Shown: in pieces, positions 20,923 to 29,137 of the stretch | How the letters are laid out: every line of letters starts with the position of its first letter | How positions within the stretch are numbered: position 1 is the stretch's first letter | From: Alphaproteobacteria bacterium | GTDB taxonomy: Bacteria > Pseudomonadota > Alphaproteobacteria > Caulobacterales > Parvularculaceae | DNA: 64,000 nucleotides | Assembly: GCA_016125455.1 (NCBI GenBank) | Contig: WGLS01000001.1 | Coordinates: 682,001 to 746,000 of the forward strand | Direction: 5' to 3' | Program-made: the position numbers and the translations under genes | The notes under the pieces: generated by a model | The model's database searches: none | What the model was told of the DNA's origin: nothing | The model's input: the letters and a program-made list of their open reading frames with translations, nothing else

Positions 20923-21765
20923 ATGGACCCGCTTCAGTTCATCATCGACCGGTACAACTACTGGATCTTCATCGTCCTGATGATGATCGGTCTTTACACC
21001 GTCATCGCCCGCGGCAACCTGATCAAGAAGATCATTGGGCTGAATATCTTCCAGACGTCCGTGTTTATCTATTACATTTCGATCGGAAAGATCACGGGCG
21101 GCACTGCGCCGATCTACACGACCGCGCACCAGGAAAAGCTCTTCGGGCACGGGGAAAGCCATGAGAGGGAAAGCCATGACGGCGAAGGCCACGGAGGCGG
21201 CCATGGCGATCAAAGCCACGGCCCAGAGGCGGCCGGCCATGAATCAGACGACGGGCATGGCGAAGACGCCTCGACAGATCATGCCGCTGAACCCCTGCAC
21301 GCCGGCGCTTCGAACGACGCCGCAGCGTTGACGGCCGGGGCCGGAGAAGCGCCCCACGGCGCGCCGGGCGATATTCATGCCGGCGCGCCGAACCCGCCGG
21401 ACGCCCTGACCGGCGGCGACCCGGCAACGACCGAGGCGCTCGGCCTGACCATCAATCCCGACCTTGTCGAGCCGATCTATTCGAACCCCTTGCCCCACGT
21501 TCTGATCCTCACTGCGATCGTCGTCGGCGTCGCGACGACGGCCGTCGGCCTCGCCCTCGCCGTACGCATTCGCGAGGCGTACGGAACGATCGAAGAGGAT
21601 GAACTCGAAGACGCCGACAATATCGCCGAGTTCGGCGTCGCCGATCCGCGCGACCGCGAGCCGCCGCCCGGCGGCAAGGGGGAGAGACCGGATGGCCCGC
21701 CGCGCGGCGCCAAGCTCGCCGGCGACCGGTTGTCGACCCGCCTTGGCCGGGGGGGCGCATCATGA
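20923..21765 (+). CDS. mrpC: Mrp antiporter subunit C (NuoK-like) with a long His-rich loop
   Basis: MrpC is a NuoK-like three-helix subunit, normally about 110-120 aa; this one has 280 aa. Helices 1 and 2 (about 13-29 and 35-56) and helix 3 (about 192-214, LPHVLILTAIVVGVATTAVG) are conserved. Between helices 2 and 3 lies an insert of roughly 120 residues rich in His, Gly, Asp and Glu. It holds 13 His residues between 69 and 152, in patterns such as HGESHERESHDGEGH. A Pro/Gly-rich tail follows helix 3 (216-280). The insert resembles metal-binding loops of zinc or nickel proteins; that role is inference. GGGAGG precedes the start, and mrpD overlaps its stop by 4 bases. Confidence 0.92.
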   Translation: MDPLQFIIDRYNYWIFIVLMMIGLYTVIARGNLIKKIIGLNIFQTSVFIYYISIGKITGGTAPIYTTAHQEKLFGHGESHERESHDGEGHGGGHGDQSHGPEAAGHESDDGHGEDASTDHAAEPLHAGASNDAAALTAGAGEAPHGAPGDIHAGAPNPPDALTGGDPATTEALGLTINPDLVEPIYSNPLPHVLILTAIVVGVATTAVGLALAVRIREAYGTIEEDELEDADNIAEFGVADPRDREPPPGGKGERPDGPPRGAKLAGDRLSTRLGRGGAS

Positions 21766-23288
21766 CGATCGCCGATCAGCTCCCGGTCCTGCCGATCATC
21801 CTGCCGCTTGTGCTTGCGCCATTCGCCATTCTCCTGCGGAACGGCCGCGCGGCGCATGTCTTCGCCGTCGTCGTCTGCGGCGCGGCGTTCGCGTTTTGCG
21901 CGATGCTGCTCGCCCGGGTCACCGCCGAAGGCGTGATCTCCTACGCCCTCGGCGACTGGGCGCCGCCGATCGGCATCGAATACAGGGTCGATCTCGCCAA
22001 CGCGCTGGTCATGCTGCTCGTGTCGGGCGTGGCGACGCTCGCCGCGGCGTTCTCCTACGCTTCAATACGTACCGAGATCGACGACCGACAGCTGCCGCTT
22101 TTCTACGCCGCCTTCATGATTTGCATGACCGGATTGCTCGGCGTCACGGTTACCGGCGATGCCTTCAACGTCTTCGTGTTTCTCGAGATTTCCTCGCTCT
22201 CGACCTACGCCCTCGTGGCGCTCGGCGCGCGGGTCGACCGGCGCGCCTTGACGGCGGCGTTCAACTATCTCGTCATGGGCACCCTCGGCGCGACCTTCTT
22301 CGTCATCGGCCTCGGCCTTATCTATCAGGCGACCGGCACACTCAACATGGCGGACATAAGGGCGCAGTTGTCCGCTGGTCCGCCGGGGGCGATGCCGAAC
22401 TCGATGGTCGAAGCGGCCTTCGCGTTCATTCTTGTCGGCATGGGCCTGAAGGCGGCGGCGTTTCCCATGCACCTGTGGATGCCGAACGCCTACGCCTATG
22501 CGCCGTCGGCGGTTTCCGCGTTTATCGCCGCGGCGTCGACGAAAGTCGCCGTGTACGTCCTGATCCGGTTCACCTTTACGATTTTCGGGTCGGACTTCGA
22601 CTTCATCGACGCGATGCTGACCTACGTGCTGACTCCGATCGCGCTGGCCGGCATGTTCTTCGCGTCAATCGTCGCGGTGTTCCAGGAAGACGTGAAGCGC
22701 ATGCTCGCCTATTCGTCGGTGGGACAGATCGGCTATATGCTTCTCGGCATTTCCTTCGGCACCGAAGCGGGCCTGCAAGCGTCGCTCATCCACATTTTCA
22801 ACCATGGCCTCATGAAGTCTGCGCTGTTCATGGCGGTCGCGTGCGTCATGCTTCGCCTCGGCGTGCACACCTGTTCGGGGTTTCACGGCCTTACGAAACG
22901 GATGCCGTTCACGGCCGCCGCGTTTATCTTTTCCGGCTTGTCCCTCGTCGGGGTGCCGCTGACCGTCGGCTTCGTGTCGAAATGGTATCTCCTTCAGGCG
23001 GCGTTCGACGCCGGCCGGCCATGGGCGGGCTTTCTCATCGTCGCCTCGTCGCTGATCGCGGTCGTTTATGTCGGCCGGGTCATCGAGCTGATCCTGTTGC
23101 GCGATCCGCCGTCGGAGGGTCTCCTCGCCAATGACGTGGACGGCAACCCCGTGCGCGAGGCGCCGCTGTCGATGCTGATCCCGATGTGGGTTCTTGTCGG
23201 GGCCAACATCTATTTCGGACTGCGCACTGACCTGACCGCCGAGATTGCCGGCCGCGCCGCCGCCGCCCTGATGGGAGGCGCGCAATGA
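21762..23288 (+). CDS. mrpD: Mrp antiporter subunit D (NuoN/NuoM-like proton-conducting subunit)
   Basis: The protein has 508 aa and about 14 membrane helices, the fold shared with the antiporter-like subunits of complex I. Signatures include FLEISSLSTYALVALGA (with the key membrane Glu), a conserved Lys in the GMGLKAAAFPMHLWMPNAY segment, and QEDVKRMLAYSSVGQIGYM. The last of these also contains the broken-helix region with FNHGLMKSALFM. It couples cation and proton movement in the Mrp complex. Start and stop each overlap the neighbours by 4 bases. Confidence 0.92.
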   Translation: MTIADQLPVLPIILPLVLAPFAILLRNGRAAHVFAVVVCGAAFAFCAMLLARVTAEGVISYALGDWAPPIGIEYRVDLANALVMLLVSGVATLAAAFSYASIRTEIDDRQLPLFYAAFMICMTGLLGVTVTGDAFNVFVFLEISSLSTYALVALGARVDRRALTAAFNYLVMGTLGATFFVIGLGLIYQATGTLNMADIRAQLSAGPPGAMPNSMVEAAFAFILVGMGLKAAAFPMHLWMPNAYAYAPSAVSAFIAAASTKVAVYVLIRFTFTIFGSDFDFIDAMLTYVLTPIALAGMFFASIVAVFQEDVKRMLAYSSVGQIGYMLLGISFGTEAGLQASLIHIFNHGLMKSALFMAVACVMLRLGVHTCSGFHGLTKRMPFTAAAFIFSGLSLVGVPLTVGFVSKWYLLQAAFDAGRPWAGFLIVASSLIAVVYVGRVIELILLRDPPSEGLLANDVDGNPVREAPLSMLIPMWVLVGANIYFGLRTDLTAEIAGRAAAALMGGAQ

Positions 23289-24823
23289 CCGCTGACCTCG
23301 CAATCCTTTTCTCCATGGCCGTCCCGCTGGTCGGGTTCTTCGGGGTCTGGCTGTTCGACAAGCAGCCCAACCTGCGCGAGGCCGCGACCCTCGGCGCCGG
23401 CGCGATCACGCTCATCCTGACCCTGATCGTCTTTCACGCCGTCGGCGCAGGCGCGCGGCCAGAGGTCGAACTGTTCGACGTCGTCTCCGGCCTGCCGATT
23501 GCGTTCCGCGCCGAGCCGCTCGGCGCAATGTTCGCAACGCTCGGCGCCGGCCTGTGGATCGTCAATTCGATCTATTCGATCGGCTACATGCGCGGCCATC
23601 ACGAAAAGCACCAGACGCGGTTCTACATGTGCTTCACGGTCGCCATCGCCTCGGCGATCGGCGTCGCCTATTCGGCAAACCTCTTTACGCTGTTCGTTTT
23701 TTACGAAGTGCTGACGCTGTCGACGTTTCCGCTGGTCACTCACAAGGGCGACGAAGCGGCGCGGAATGGCGGGCGCATCTATCTCGGCATCCTGATGGGC
23801 ACGTCGATCGGCCTCCTCCTGCCGGCAGTCGTGTGGACGTTCGCCATCGCCGGCACGGCGGATTTCACGCCAGGCGGCATTCTGGCCGGCAAGGTCGACG
23901 CGGCGGGGCCCGTGCTGCCGTTCCTGCTCGGACTCTACGCCTTCGGCATCGGCAAGGCGGCGCTGATGCCGATCCATCCCTGGCTGCCGAACGCCATGGT
24001 CGCGCCGACGCCAGTGTCGGCGTTCCTGCACGCGGTCGCCGTCGTCAAGGCCGGGGTGTTCTCGGTCCTGAAGATCGTCGTGTATATTTTCGGGATAGAT
24101 CTCCTCGCGATTTCGGGCGCTGCTGGCGGGTTCGTCTGGATCGCCGCCGTTTCGATCCTGCTTGCCTCGGCCATCGCCATGAACAAAGACAACCTCAAGG
24201 CGCGGCTCGCCTATTCCACCGTATCGCAGCTCTCCTACGTAACCCTTGGCGCGATGCTGGCGACCTCCATGGGCGTCATGGGCGGCGCGCTGCAGATCGC
24301 CATGCACGCCCTCGGCAAGATGACGCTCTTCATGTGCGCAGGCGCGATCTATGTGGGCGCGCACAAGTCGCTCGTCTCCGAAATGCGCGGCCTTGGCCGC
24401 GTCATGCCCTTCACCTTCGGCGCGTTCTTCATCGGCGCGATGTCGATCGTCGGCCTGCCGCCGCTTGGCGGGTCGTGGCCCAAATTCCTCCTGATGCTCG
24501 GCGCAGCGGACGCCGGCCAGCTCGCGATCCTAGGCGTGCTCATCCTCTCATCACTGATGAATGTCGCCTATCTCCTGTCGATTCCGGTGATGGCGTTCTA
24601 CATGTCGCCGGACGAGCGAACCGACGACGGGCGCGTTCTCGGCCTCGACGACCGCGCGCCGGCGGGCGAAACCCGCCTTGGCGTCAAATGGGGCGCCCTG
24701 AAAGAGGCGCCGCTCCTCACCGTCGCGCCCCCAATTGCGACGGCCCTCGGCGCGCTCCTGCTCTTTTTCTTCGCGAACGCGCTTTACGACTTCCTGCTGC
24801 CGATTACGGAGGGCGGGCGATGA
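23285..24823 (+). CDS. Second D-type proton-conducting subunit of the Mrp operon
   Basis: This 512-aa multi-helix membrane protein is homologous to NuoM/MrpD. The functional Glu lies in FYEVLTLSTFPLVTHKG, and the Lys in FGIGKAALMPIHPWLPNAM. The discontinuous helix motif is NKDNLKARLAYSTVSQLSYV, and the late His segment is MHALGKMTLFM. Together with the gene at 21762 it provides two ion-translocating modules. It overlaps the upstream gene and the downstream 89-aa gene by 4 bases each, so translation is coupled. Confidence 0.9.
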   Translation: MTADLAILFSMAVPLVGFFGVWLFDKQPNLREAATLGAGAITLILTLIVFHAVGAGARPEVELFDVVSGLPIAFRAEPLGAMFATLGAGLWIVNSIYSIGYMRGHHEKHQTRFYMCFTVAIASAIGVAYSANLFTLFVFYEVLTLSTFPLVTHKGDEAARNGGRIYLGILMGTSIGLLLPAVVWTFAIAGTADFTPGGILAGKVDAAGPVLPFLLGLYAFGIGKAALMPIHPWLPNAMVAPTPVSAFLHAVAVVKAGVFSVLKIVVYIFGIDLLAISGAAGGFVWIAAVSILLASAIAMNKDNLKARLAYSTVSQLSYVTLGAMLATSMGVMGGALQIAMHALGKMTLFMCAGAIYVGAHKSLVSEMRGLGRVMPFTFGAFFIGAMSIVGLPPLGGSWPKFLLMLGAADAGQLAILGVLILSSLMNVAYLLSIPVMAFYMSPDERTDDGRVLGLDDRAPAGETRLGVKWGALKEAPLLTVAPPIATALGALLLFFFANALYDFLLPITEGGR

Positions 24824-25089
24824 CCGGCCATGACGACAACGCCGGCTGGGCCGACCGCCCCGCCTTCCGGAAATGGTTCTTCCGGGGACTGATCGCCGTC
24901 GGCGTGATCGCGGCGCTCGCCGGCTTCGTGCCCGCGTTCCAGAAGGATCACCCCCATTTTGCCGCGGAGGGGCTGCCAGCGTTCTTCGCGCTGTGGGGCT
25001 TCGCCGCGTTCATGTTCATCGTCCTCGCCGGCCAGCACCTGCGAAAGCTCGTCGGCCGCGCGCCTGACTATTACGAAGAGCGGGAGTAG
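24820..25089 (+). CDS. Small two-helix membrane protein in the Mrp operon
   Basis: The protein has 89 aa, with helices near residues 21-40 (FFRGLIAVGVIAALAGFVP) and 54-75 (FFALWGFAAFMFIVLAGQHL). It ends in the charged tail RAPDYYEERE. It is co-translated with its neighbours: an ATGA overlap upstream, and the next gene's ATG 3 bases after the stop. I do not recognise a named family, but similar small proteins are found beside D-type subunits in alphaproteobacterial Mrp clusters. An accessory or assembly role is inference. Confidence 0.75.
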   Translation: MTGHDDNAGWADRPAFRKWFFRGLIAVGVIAALAGFVPAFQKDHPHFAAEGLPAFFALWGFAAFMFIVLAGQHLRKLVGRAPDYYEERE

Positions 25090-25092
25090 GCC

Positions 25093-26835
25093 ATGAGCCC
25101 GGAAAGCCTCTTCGCCGCCCTCGCCATCAACCCGGCGGTCATTCTCTTCGCCGGCGCGGCGCTAGCCGCGCTCCTGCCCGGCGCGCAGTCGGCCCTTCGC
25201 CGGCCGCTGATGCTCGCCGTCATCGCCATGTCCGCCGCCCAGCTCGCTCGCCTGGGCCTTGGCGAGTGGGGCGCGCTGACGATTTTCGGCGAGCCGGTGA
25301 CGATGCTGCGCATCGATCCCCTGTCGCGCCTGTTCGCCATCGTGTTCCACATCGCCGCCGCGCTCAACGTCGTATATGGCTGGCATGTGCGCGACCGCGC
25401 GCAGGATTTCGCCAGTCTCGCCTATCCCGCGGCCGCCCTTGGCGGCGTCACGTCCGGCGATCTCGTCACGCTGTTCGTGTGGTGGGAGATTGCGGCGATA
25501 ACGTCCGTGTTCCTCGTATGGGCGCCCGGCACGCGGATGACCTTCCTGACGGGCATGCGGTATCTCGTTATCCAGGTGCTTTCGGGCACGCTGCTCCTCG
25601 CGGGCGTCGTGCTCGTTTACCGCGAGACGGGATCGCTCGCGTTCAACGAAATCGGCCTGCGCGACGCGTCAGGCGCGGTAAAGGCGTCCGGCCTCGTCCT
25701 GTTCATTGCGTTCGGAATCAAGGCGGCATTCCCGCTCCTCCACAACTGGGTGCAGGACGCCTATCCGAAATCGACGATTGCCGGTTCGATCGTCCTGTCG
25801 ATCTTCACGACGAAGCTCGCCGTCGCCTCGCTCGCGCGCGCATTCCCGGCCGAGCCGGCGCTGATCTATATCGGCGCGACGATGACGATCTTCCCGATCT
25901 TCTTCGCCCTCATCGAGAACGATTTGCGCAAGGTCCTTTGCTATTCGATCAACAACCAGGTCGGCTTCATGGTCTGCGCCATCGGCCTCGGCTCGATCAA
26001 TGGCGCGGCGGGCTACGCGTTCGGCAACATCATCTTCGAGGGGCTGTTGTTCATGGCGCTTGGCGCGGCGATGTTCCGCACGGGAACGTCAATGGCGACG
26101 GAGCTCGGCGGGCTCTACCGGACAATGCCGCTCACCATGATCCTCTGCATCGTTGGCGCGCTGTCCATCTCGGCCTTCCCCGGCACGCTCGGCTTCGTGA
26201 CGAAGGGCCTCATCATCGACGCGGCGGGCGAGGGGCATCTGTTCTGGATCTGGCTCGCGCTCCTGTTCGCCAGCGCCGGCGTGCTTGAGCATGCGGGCAT
26301 CAAGATCCCGTTCTTCACGTTCTTCGCGCACGATTCCGGCAAGCGCCCCGCCGAAGCGCCCCTGCCGATGCTGATCGCGATGGGCGTCTCGGCGGCCCTT
26401 TGCGTTCTCCTCGGGCTGTTCCCTGCGCCGCTCTACGCCCTGTTGCCGGACCAGGCGGCGATTGCCGAGTATCATCCCTATACCGCCTATCATGTCGTCG
26501 AGCAGCTTCAGCTTCTCGTCTGGGCGACGATCGCCTTTGGCGTCCTCAAGGCCATGAAGTGGTATCCGGCCGAAGTGCCCTCGACCAATCTCGATACGGA
26601 CTGGCTCTATCGCGCGCCGGGCCGGTCGCTCATGTTCTGGGCGGTGGACGCGGCGAAAGCCGTGTGGACCCTGGCCTGGCGCGGATTTCAGGGGCGCGTC
26701 GTCGCCGCATTCGCAAGGGTTTACCAGGTGCACGGACCGGAGGGCCAACTGGCGCGGGCGTGGCCGATTGGCTTTATGGCGCTCTCGGTCGCCGCCACGC
26801 TCGCCTTTGCGCTGGTGTTCGCCCTCGTGGTCTGA
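25093..26835 (+). CDS. Third D-type proton-conducting subunit of the Mrp operon
   Basis: This 580-aa protein has about 14-16 membrane helices and again the NuoM/NuoL-like core. Motifs include VWWEIAAITSVFLVWAPG (functional Glu), IAFGIKAAFPLLHNWVQDAY (functional Lys) and IENDLRKVLCYSINNQVGFM. It is longer than the other two D-type genes, with an extra C-terminal part (LDTDWLYRAPGRSLMFWAVD onward) ending in a last membrane helix. That C-terminal resembles MrpA-type extensions, so it may act in place of the MrpA N-terminal module. It is the last gene of the operon; no clear terminator follows. Confidence 0.9.
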   Translation: MSPESLFAALAINPAVILFAGAALAALLPGAQSALRRPLMLAVIAMSAAQLARLGLGEWGALTIFGEPVTMLRIDPLSRLFAIVFHIAAALNVVYGWHVRDRAQDFASLAYPAAALGGVTSGDLVTLFVWWEIAAITSVFLVWAPGTRMTFLTGMRYLVIQVLSGTLLLAGVVLVYRETGSLAFNEIGLRDASGAVKASGLVLFIAFGIKAAFPLLHNWVQDAYPKSTIAGSIVLSIFTTKLAVASLARAFPAEPALIYIGATMTIFPIFFALIENDLRKVLCYSINNQVGFMVCAIGLGSINGAAGYAFGNIIFEGLLFMALGAAMFRTGTSMATELGGLYRTMPLTMILCIVGALSISAFPGTLGFVTKGLIIDAAGEGHLFWIWLALLFASAGVLEHAGIKIPFFTFFAHDSGKRPAEAPLPMLIAMGVSAALCVLLGLFPAPLYALLPDQAAIAEYHPYTAYHVVEQLQLLVWATIAFGVLKAMKWYPAEVPSTNLDTDWLYRAPGRSLMFWAVDAAKAVWTLAWRGFQGRVVAAFARVYQVHGPEGQLARAWPIGFMALSVAATLAFALVFALVV

Positions 26836-27020
26836 CGCGCCGTCCGCAAGAAACTGCGCGAAAATCGGTTGTCCGGCCTCCGCGTCCTGCCGAAAGGTTG
26901 ACGCGGGCGGGCGCATTGCGCCGGCCGGGGAAACCGGACGCTCATGGGCTTCGGGTTCTAATCGAGGCCGCAGGGATCGTCCGCCTACCCGGTTGAGGGC
27001 GATGCGACGGAGCGCGACCG

Positions 27021-27476
27021 ATGAAGCCACAACCGCCCGCCGGGCTGATCTCGCCGGATGCGGCGGACGTCGCCGACGCCGCCTTCGAGGTGATGTCGCA
27101 AGCCTACAACATTCCGCTCGCCCGATTGTCGATGACCGGCCGTCAGCATGCGAATGTCGCCTTTGTGCGGCAGACGGCGATGTATCTCTGCCATGTGGTC
27201 GGCCAGCTGACGGTGCGGGATATCGCGCTGATCTTCGGCCGCGAGCCTTCAACGGTGAGCCACGCCTGCCACGCGGTCGAAGACCGTCGCGACCTTGAGA
27301 TTTTCGACCAGCAGCTGTCGCTGCTGGAAGCGGCCCTGCGCGCGCGCCTGGCGGAGCGTCGCGCTGAACGCCGCGCCGACCGCGATCGCCTCGCGCTGCC
27401 GGCGCCGTCAACGCAGGCCGACCCCGGCCTTGAGAAAAAGTCCGCCCGCGTCCTGTTGCGGCGCCTGGCGGGATAG
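27021..27476 (+). CDS. DnaA domain IV-like DNA-binding protein
   Basis: This 151-aa protein consists of a helix-turn-helix domain related to the C-terminal DNA-binding domain of DnaA, without the AAA+ part. The core spans about residues 50-95: RQTAMYLCHVVGQLTVRDIA, then FGREPSTVSHACHAVEDRRD. The second segment corresponds to the DnaA-box-reading helices. An Arg-rich helix follows (LRARLAERRAERRADRDR). In other alphaproteobacteria such short DnaA-like proteins are probable transcription or replication regulators; the target is unknown. It stands alone, 185 bases after the Mrp operon and before a long gene-free stretch. Confidence 0.8.
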   Translation: MKPQPPAGLISPDAADVADAAFEVMSQAYNIPLARLSMTGRQHANVAFVRQTAMYLCHVVGQLTVRDIALIFGREPSTVSHACHAVEDRRDLEIFDQQLSLLEAALRARLAERRAERRADRDRLALPAPSTQADPGLEKKSARVLLRRLAG

Positions 27477-27821
27477 GGGGGGGGCAACGCTCAATTGCGC
27501 TCGGCCGCCAACCTGTGCGGCGCGTCAGCGTCGACCCGGGATCTCCTGGTATTGTCCATTGCCGAAAGCCGCCCCTACAGCATCAGGCGATAAACCAGCA
27601 TCGCCTGCTGCCGTCGGTTTTGGCGGTCGCGCCGGGTTTTCGAAAAGCCGGTGATTCCACTTTTTCGCCCGGCTCTCCAGATCCCGGATGCCGCCTTGAC
27701 CCCCTGCGCGCCGCCGCGAGGGCGGCGCAGGGACGGCGCCCGGCGGGTTGGCGCTCCGGCATGATCTTGCGCAACGGAACCGCGCAACAGGCAATTCGTT
27801 GATTTCTCTACGTCAGGCGCA

Positions 27822-27849
27822 TGTTGCACAAGTGTTGAGTTGTGCAACA
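27822..27849. promoter_or_regulatory. 10-bp inverted repeat, candidate operator or hairpin
   Basis: TGTTGCACAA (27822-27831) and TTGTGCAACA (27840-27849) are perfect reverse complements around an 8-base spacer. It lies about 135 bases before the ATG of the flavin oxidoreductase gene. The symmetry and length fit a dimeric regulator site; no T-run is present for a terminator. Confidence 0.4.
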
Positions 27850-27943
27850 GCGGGGGGAGCGGATTCGCAAACGAAAGGCTGAGTGACCGACTTGGGCGAA
27901 TTTAAGCCACTGGGATAAGGGCTGCTTTCGGCGTCGAAGCGGA

Positions 27944-27961
27944 CACGAACGCGTTTTCGTG
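27944..27961. promoter_or_regulatory. Palindrome just upstream of the flavin oxidoreductase gene
   Basis: CACGAA and TTCGTG flank the 6-base spacer CGCGTT, ending 23 bases before the ATG at 27985. The position over the likely promoter/leader suggests a repressor site. Confidence 0.35.
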
Positions 27962-27984
27962 CTAACTCTTCACACTCAGGCGCG

Positions 27985-28956
27985 ATGGAGGGAACGTTAG
28001 AAACCAGATTTACATCAGAATTCGGCTTCGATGTTCCAATCGTTCAGGGCGGCATGGGTGGCGCCGCAGGCCCCGACCTTGTGGCAGCGGTCGCCAATGC
28101 CGGTGGGTTGGGCATTTTGCCAATTTGGCCGGACACGCCAGAAGCAGCGAAGGCGTCGATTGAGCACACGCAAAAACGCACAACCAAAGCGTTTGCGGTC
28201 AATCTGCGATCGGACCTAGAACAAACGGCCCTAATCGAAACCGCAGCAAACGCAGGTGTTCGTCTTTTCAATTTGTTCTGGGGTAGCCCGGCCAAATCAA
28301 TGCCTGCGATCGAAGCGTGTGACGGCCGTCTGATCGCAACGATCGGCGATCTGGCCTCGGCGAAGGAGGCTGTCGATTTAGGGGCTGCCGCGCTTATCGC
28401 ACAGGGTGTTGAAGCCGGTGGCCACGTGCTTGGCGAAACACTCAGAGACGAACTTTTGGCGCAAGTCGTCTCCGAGAGTTTCGGTGTACCGATTATCGCT
28501 GCGGGAGGCTTGGCCACAGCCTCTGACGTTTCTCATGTCCTTTCGTTGGGGGCCGACGCTGCTTTGTTCGGAACGCGGTTTGTCGTGGCCCAAGAGTCGA
28601 TTGCGCATCCTGAGTACAAGAATGCGATCATTTCTGCCCCGTCAGGGGCTACAGTGCGCACGACCTGCTTTGATGGGTTTTGGCCGAATGCGCCTCATCG
28701 TGTGATCCGGAACTCTACTTTCCAGGTTTGGGACGAGGCCGGCCAGCCTTCTGAAGGTCATCGTCCGGGCGAGGGCGACCCAATTCTGACGTTTCCAAAT
28801 GGATCAAGCTTCCCAAGATACTTTGTGGCAACGCCAAGTATCGGAATGTCCGGAGACATTGAGGCCTCTGCAATGTATGCGGGTGAGGGTCTTGGAGAAA
28901 TTCAGCAGGTCCAGCCTGCAGCTGAAATCATCGCAGAGCTTGTCGAGGGACTTTAG
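27985..28956 (+). CDS. NAD(P)H-dependent flavin oxidoreductase, nitronate monooxygenase family
   Basis: This 323-aa TIM-barrel FMN enzyme belongs to the 2-nitropropane dioxygenase/nitronate monooxygenase family. Members oxidise nitronates such as propionate 3-nitronate, or act as enoyl reductase-like proteins. FMN and active-site motifs are visible: PIVQGGMGGAAG (about 18-29), AQGVEAGGH with the family His, PIIAAGGLA and GADAALFGTRF, and the C-terminal MYAGEGLGEI. Codon choice and base composition differ from the neighbours, with many A/T third positions. It is flanked by gene-free DNA with inverted repeats on both sides. This suggests horizontal acquisition. The exact substrate is unknown. 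Confidence 0.87.
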   Translation: MEGTLETRFTSEFGFDVPIVQGGMGGAAGPDLVAAVANAGGLGILPIWPDTPEAAKASIEHTQKRTTKAFAVNLRSDLEQTALIETAANAGVRLFNLFWGSPAKSMPAIEACDGRLIATIGDLASAKEAVDLGAAALIAQGVEAGGHVLGETLRDELLAQVVSESFGVPIIAAGGLATASDVSHVLSLGADAALFGTRFVVAQESIAHPEYKNAIISAPSGATVRTTCFDGFWPNAPHRVIRNSTFQVWDEAGQPSEGHRPGEGDPILTFPNGSSFPRYFVATPSIGMSGDIEASAMYAGEGLGEIQQVQPAAEIIAELVEGL

Positions 28957-28997
28957 TTATTCTCGCCAATGACTGCTTCGTGCATAAAGCAGAAGTT

Positions 28998-29033
28998 GTC
29001 AGCGTCCACTTTAGGGCGCTTTCAGACGCTGAC
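28998..29033. terminator. 8-bp inverted repeat after the flavin oxidoreductase gene
   Basis: GTCAGCGT (28998-29005) and ACGCTGAC (29026-29033) enclose a 20-base loop, about 40 bases past the stop. A second hairpin follows at 29099-29120 (TCCGATA/TATCGGA). Neither has a T-run. The pair sits between convergent genes, so transcript ends are plausible. Confidence 0.35.
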
Positions 29034-29137
29034 GATGAGCGGCCCGATTATTGAAAGCGGCCTAGTAGCAATCGCCACCAATCCAGCGCCTTGCTATGTC
29101 CGATAATCAAAACTATCGGATGCATCCCCGTTTGCGC

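Larger units (their letters stand above)
27477..27984. other. Gene-free stretch with several inverted repeats, AT-richer toward its end
   Basis: No supported gene is seen in these 508 bases. Base composition becomes visibly less GC-rich from about 27780. Structures seen are a GC hairpin at 27702-27731 and the two palindromes at 27822-27849 and 27944-27961 listed separately. It probably carries the promoter of the flavin oxidoreductase gene at 27985. Confidence 0.5.

Noticed and set aside
21599-25089. Long plus-strand frames of about 511 codons inside the mrpD genes
   Set aside because: They are Arg/Pro-rich shadows of well-conserved membrane proteins in another frame. Only the last part of one (24820-25089) overlaps a real 89-aa gene, which has its own start.
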